DNA of 25,525 nucleotides, taken from Candidatus Pelearchaeum sp. GTDB lineage: Archaea; Thermoproteota; Nitrososphaeria_A; Caldarchaeales; Caldarchaeaceae. Positions 23,129 through 25,525 of this stretch are shown one piece after another (the stretch's first letter is position 1; the number at the start of each line of letters is the position of its first letter). The stretch covers positions 1-25,525 of the forward strand of contig WAQC01000019.1 in the NCBI GenBank assembly GCA_015520425.1, in the 5' to 3' direction. The translations under genes and the position numbers were made by a program. The notes under the pieces were generated by a model. That model did not search any database and was not told where the DNA came from. It saw nothing but the letters and a program-made list of their open reading frames with translations.

Positions 23129-23803
23129 TTATGGTTTAAACGGCCATACCTCGTGCTTGTAGGCCGCGTCCCAGAATAGGTATTCGTATATCGTGGATAT
23201 TCTGAAGTGCCGCTTCATGGCTTTCTTCTCCTCCTCGCCAGCCTTGGTGTATGTCTCCTCTGCTAGCCTTATGACGCGCTCAACAGCATGTGCATATTCT
23301 TCTGAGGAGTATGTGTCTATCCATCTCTTGTATGTCTTGTTAGGCGAGCCGTGCTCTAAGAGGTGCTTACCAACCTCCCAGTAAACCCAGAAGCAGGGTA
23401 GTATTGCTGCAAGCCCTTCGTGGAATGGTCTGGCATATGCTACTGCTATGAGGTAGTTTGTGTATGCTGTGTTTGCTAGGTTCATAGGTGTGTCGTGTAT
23501 CTTCTCTAGGCTCATGCCCCACTCTGATAGTAGGAACTCGTGGAGTGATGCGCGCTCTACTGTGAGAGCGTCGCGGGCGCTTGTGAGGAGTATAGTGGCC
23601 GAGTCATCGTCAGGAGCTTTAACCCCCACTAGAGCAACCGCACGCGCAAACTGGCTTAGATACAACGCGTCCTGAATTACATACTCCTTGAAAGTCTCCA
23701 TAGGTAGCGCGCCTGAGACAAGACCCTGTATGAATGGATGCCCAAGTATGCCCTCATAAACATCGCTTATCAATCCCCAAAGCTCCTCGCGTGGCTTGAC
23801 CAT
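23129..23803 (-). CDS. tenA: TenA/thiaminase II family protein
   Basis: The product is 224 residues, the normal TenA length. The active-site Cys is in LPCFWVYWEVG (C137), D45 lies in the expected substrate-binding position, and the late Glu (E208 in YEYLFWD) corresponds to the catalytic Glu. TenA of the Cys class hydrolyses aminopyrimidines to salvage the HMP moiety of degraded thiamin. The ATG at 23803 is about 30 bases after a TATA-like TTTTAT (23831-23836). No other thiamin gene is adjacent, so pathway context is not confirmed here. Confidence 0.9.
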   Translation of the reverse strand: MVKPREELWGLISDVYEGILGHPFIQGLVSGALPMETFKEYVIQDALYLSQFARAVALVGVKAPDDDSATILLTSARDALTVERASLHEFLLSEWGMSLEKIHDTPMNLANTAYTNYLIAVAYARPFHEGLAAILPCFWVYWEVGKHLLEHGSPNKTYKRWIDTYSSEEYAHAVERVIRLAEETYTKAGEEEKKAMKRHFRISTIYEYLFWDAAYKHEVWPFKP

Positions 23804-23830
23804 ACTCTACTATTGTAGAAGTATCTCTAG

Positions 23831-23836
23831 ATAAAA
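23831..23836 (-). promoter_or_regulatory. TATA box for tenA
   Basis: TTTTAT on the minus strand, centred 30 bases before the ATG at 23803. A small CTAC/GTAG inverted repeat lies in between; no TPP riboswitch is visible. Confidence 0.5.
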
Positions 23837-23875
23837 CCTGCTCAACGACGCGCAAGCTGGAGTGTTTCTGGCTGC

Positions 23876-24193
23876 TTAGGGAGATATTCTCCTAATGGCA
23901 AATGCCAGGTCCATCGGTATATCCTCGCTAAGCAGCCTGCTCAGCTCAGCCAGTATATCATGTACAAGAATACGCGAGCCTGCGCCAAACATATTCTCCA
24001 AAGCCTCTATGAATTCTTCAGGCCTCTTCACGATGTCCTCCCGATGTATCTGGTAGCTGTTCTCCAAGTGCCAGTAGATTATTCTCTTGGCGTTCTCACC
24101 CAGCCTGCCGAAGGCGCTGTCTACGGCGTTTAGTATCGCCGCCTGCCCCGCCGAGGCTTCCACCACGTCATCCCCGTGATATTCCCGATTCAA
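23876..24193 (-). CDS. NitrOD5-like small domain protein
   Basis: The protein is about 105 residues from a TTG at 24193; an open extension to 24247 and a GTG at 24166 are alternatives. The segment ILNAVDSAFGRLGENAKRII, then YWHLENSYQIHREDIVKRPE and FIEALENMFGAGSRIL, matches what I remember of the archaeal NitrOD5 family: a helical domain of about 70 residues found alone or as an output domain in Nitrososphaeria and relatives. Its biochemical role is unknown. The start is chosen because ATATATATTA at 24219-24228 is centred about 30 bases upstream. It is divergent from the large HTH regulator. Confidence 0.65.
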   Translation of the reverse strand: MNREYHGDDVVEASAGQAAILNAVDSAFGRLGENAKRIIYWHLENSYQIHREDIVKRPEEFIEALENMFGAGSRILVHDILAELSRLLSEDIPMDLAFAIRRISP

Positions 24194-24218
24194 GCCTATT
24201 CTAATTGATATTTCACAA

Positions 24219-24228
24219 TAATATATAT
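24219..24228. promoter_or_regulatory. Shared divergent TATA region
   Basis: TAATATATAT at 24219-24228 (ATATATATTA on the minus strand) is nearly self-complementary and can serve as TATA box in both directions, for the NitrOD5-like gene (start near 24193) and for the regulator (start near 24269). The longest reading frames of the two genes would overlap here, which argues for the shorter starts. Confidence 0.45.
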
Positions 24229-24268
24229 GTATAAGCAGGTAAACCATATTAAAGATGGGAAATCGGCG

Positions 24269-25312
24269 GTGAATGAGGTGAAGTTAGGCTCTACACCAAC
24301 GGAAGAGGCGGTAGCTAGGGTCGTTGCGGCCGCGATGAAGTGGGGCCCTACAAAAGTAGCTAGGATAGCTACTGAGTGCGGAATCCCGACGGAGACATGC
24401 CGCCACTACATTAAGACGCTCTTCAAGAAAGGCTACACCTTCACTGCCGTCGTTGATTATCATGCCCTAGGGCTACAGCAGTGTATGGCGCTGATGAGGA
24501 TAAGCCGCGACTGGCTTCGTGGAATGCGCGAGAATAATCTAGTCAGGTGGCTGGAGGGGATATACGCAGTATATCGCGCTGGCTTGGCTCAGGATGGGGA
24601 GTACTTGTTCCACGTTGCGGTTCCGCGTGGTGAGGAGAGGGAGTATATCAAGCTCCTTGAAGACCTTATGGAGAAGGAGGTCATAGAGCGGTATGAGTTC
24701 TACGTGGTTAAGGACGGCTACTACGCGCCGCGCTGGATAAAGATGTACAGCCTCCTCCGCGACGCGTGGAGAAGCACGCCGCTGGAGACCGAGATACAGA
24801 AAGTCCCAATAACATACAACAACGGAACAACCAACATAGACAAGCTAGACCTCGCGATAATCCTCAGACTAGAGATAGACCCAAGAAAACACAACCGCGA
24901 GATAGCCAAAGAGACGGGGCACTCAGCGCAGCTCATAAGCTATCATAGACAGAAACACGTAGAAGGGCAACGGCTCATAACAGGATTTGTAACAGAGCTA
25001 ACTAGGGAGTCTCATGAGAGAAAGTTGCTGATTATAGTAACGAAGAGAGAAGAGCTCATAGATGAGTCTCTGCTGAACTATACGCACTTGAGGATTGAAA
25101 CGCCAGATAGCTATGTTATCTATCGTTTGCATCTTCCATTCCAGCTACATACCAAGCTCAGCCCAGATATTCAATCGCTATTGCTGCGTCATGATAAAAT
25201 CATACGCTTCGGAATACCGTTGGAGCATTATAATGCCGATGAGGGCTGGACTAGCATTAGGCTGTACTTACAGAACGTTGATGAGGTTGTCGCTACTATT
25301 CGGCGAGGATGA
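24269..25312 (+). CDS. Two-HTH transcriptional regulator (Lrp/AsnC-related)
   Basis: The protein is 347 residues from a GTG at 24269, or 361 from the ATG at 24227, which overlaps the TATA region. There are two helix-turn-helix domains: an N-terminal one (EEAVARVVAAAM to GIPTETCRHYIKTLFKKGY) and a central one after position 190 (LDLAIILRLEIDPRKHNREI, then AKETGHSAQLISYHRQ). Each is followed by an alpha/beta segment that could be a RAM-like ligand domain, suggesting an ancient internal duplication of an Lrp-type unit. It is divergent from the NitrOD5-like gene and may control it. The ligand is unknown. Confidence 0.75.
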   Translation: MNEVKLGSTPTEEAVARVVAAAMKWGPTKVARIATECGIPTETCRHYIKTLFKKGYTFTAVVDYHALGLQQCMALMRISRDWLRGMRENNLVRWLEGIYAVYRAGLAQDGEYLFHVAVPRGEEREYIKLLEDLMEKEVIERYEFYVVKDGYYAPRWIKMYSLLRDAWRSTPLETEIQKVPITYNNGTTNIDKLDLAIILRLEIDPRKHNREIAKETGHSAQLISYHRQKHVEGQRLITGFVTELTRESHERKLLIIVTKREELIDESLLNYTHLRIETPDSYVIYRLHLPFQLHTKLSPDIQSLLLRHDKIIRFGIPLEHYNADEGWTSIRLYLQNVDEVVATIRRG

Positions 25313-25317
25313 CAAAA

Positions 25318-25376
25318 AGATAGGAGAAAGTTAAGAAAAATAAGAGAGAAGGAGGAAAGATAGCTAAAGCTATCTT
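25318..25376 (-). terminator. Pyrimidine-rich terminator region with hairpin
   Basis: A perfect inverted repeat AAGATAGCT / AGCTATCTT (9-bp stem, 2-base spacer, 25357-25376) overlaps the stop of the small minus-strand gene. It is followed on the minus strand by T-rich runs (TTTCC, TTATTTTTC, CTTTTTG) to about 25313, as expected for archaeal T-run termination. It lies between two convergent genes. Confidence 0.5.
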
Positions 25377-25525
25377 AACCCCATCCTGGTAGTGGTGGTC
25401 CTGCGTTAGCTGATATTATGAGTTGTAGGGCTAGTAGTGCTGTTAGGGTTGCTAGGCCTAGGACTGTCCATTTTGACGGCTTTGTTGCGAAGAGGCTTCG
25501 TATCGCGAATATGCGTATCATACTC
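25375..25525 (-). CDS. Small single-pass membrane protein (possibly partial)
   Basis: On the minus strand an ATG at 25521 opens a 48-residue frame ending in TAA at 25375-25377. A basic N-terminus (MIRIFAIRSLFATKPSKW) is followed by a hydrophobic helix (TVLGLATLTALLALQLIISA, about 19-38) and a Pro/Gly-rich tail GPPLPGWG. This looks like a small membrane protein with the tail outside, or the C-terminus of a larger membrane protein if the true start lies beyond the window. The frame is also open at the one upstream codon visible. The family is not recognised. Confidence 0.5.
   Translation of the reverse strand, partial: SMIRIFAIRSLFATKPSKWTVLGLATLTALLALQLIISANAGPPLPGWG

Noticed and set aside
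23804..23875. TPP riboswitch or other RNA element upstream of tenA
   Set aside because: Only about 30 bases separate the TATA box from the start codon, too short for a THI box.

Overview
The window is archaeal. The evidence is an A/V-type ATPase subunit I, an Orc1/Cdc6 initiator beside origin recognition boxes, an AbrB-PhoU fusion, an autoantigen p27-type zinc ribbon protein, a NitrOD5-like domain, and TATA boxes centred about 25-30 bases before many start codons (leaderless or nearly leaderless transcription). TTG and GTG starts are common and genes are tightly packed, with several convergent pairs overlapping at their stop codons. The gene set fits a Thermoproteota archaeon, perhaps near Caldarchaeales/Nitrososphaeria or Thermoprotei, but I cannot fix the lineage from this sequence alone.

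Layout: 1-2504 (minus) holds the N-terminal part of ATPase subunit I, a D-2-hydroxyacid dehydrogenase-like protein with altered catalytic positions, and a CBS protein with a RING-like zinc module. 2624-8875 is a catabolic block: a cyclase-family metallohydrolase, then allH and allG (minus) divergent from fdrA/allF and a 60-residue companion (plus), then an amidase (minus). By homology with E. coli AllFGH this is an oxamate carbamoyltransferase-type system for ureido or carbamoyl compounds; no carbamate kinase is visible. 8894-11786 holds an AbrB-PhoU regulator, an AT-rich gap, an R2-like diiron protein and a second CBS protein.

11783-15207 holds a minus-strand overlapping operon of MNT nucleotidyltransferase, HEPN protein and M24 peptidase, then NAD synthetase and the p27-type zinc ribbon protein. 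15208-15856 has no convincing gene. It holds one clear ORB on the plus strand and two on the minus strand, with weaker copies, directly before cdc6/orc1, so it is the likely replication origin. 17127-19009 holds endonuclease V, a small methyltransferase and a DUF429 protein.

19004-25525 is a mostly minus-strand accessory and transport region: a two-gene ABC exporter, an MFS transporter, a Trp-rich coiled-coil protein with a degenerate nuclease-like domain, TenA, a NitrOD5-like protein divergent from a large two-HTH regulator, and at the edge a tiny single-pass membrane protein. No tRNA, rRNA, CRISPR array or insertion sequence was recognised.
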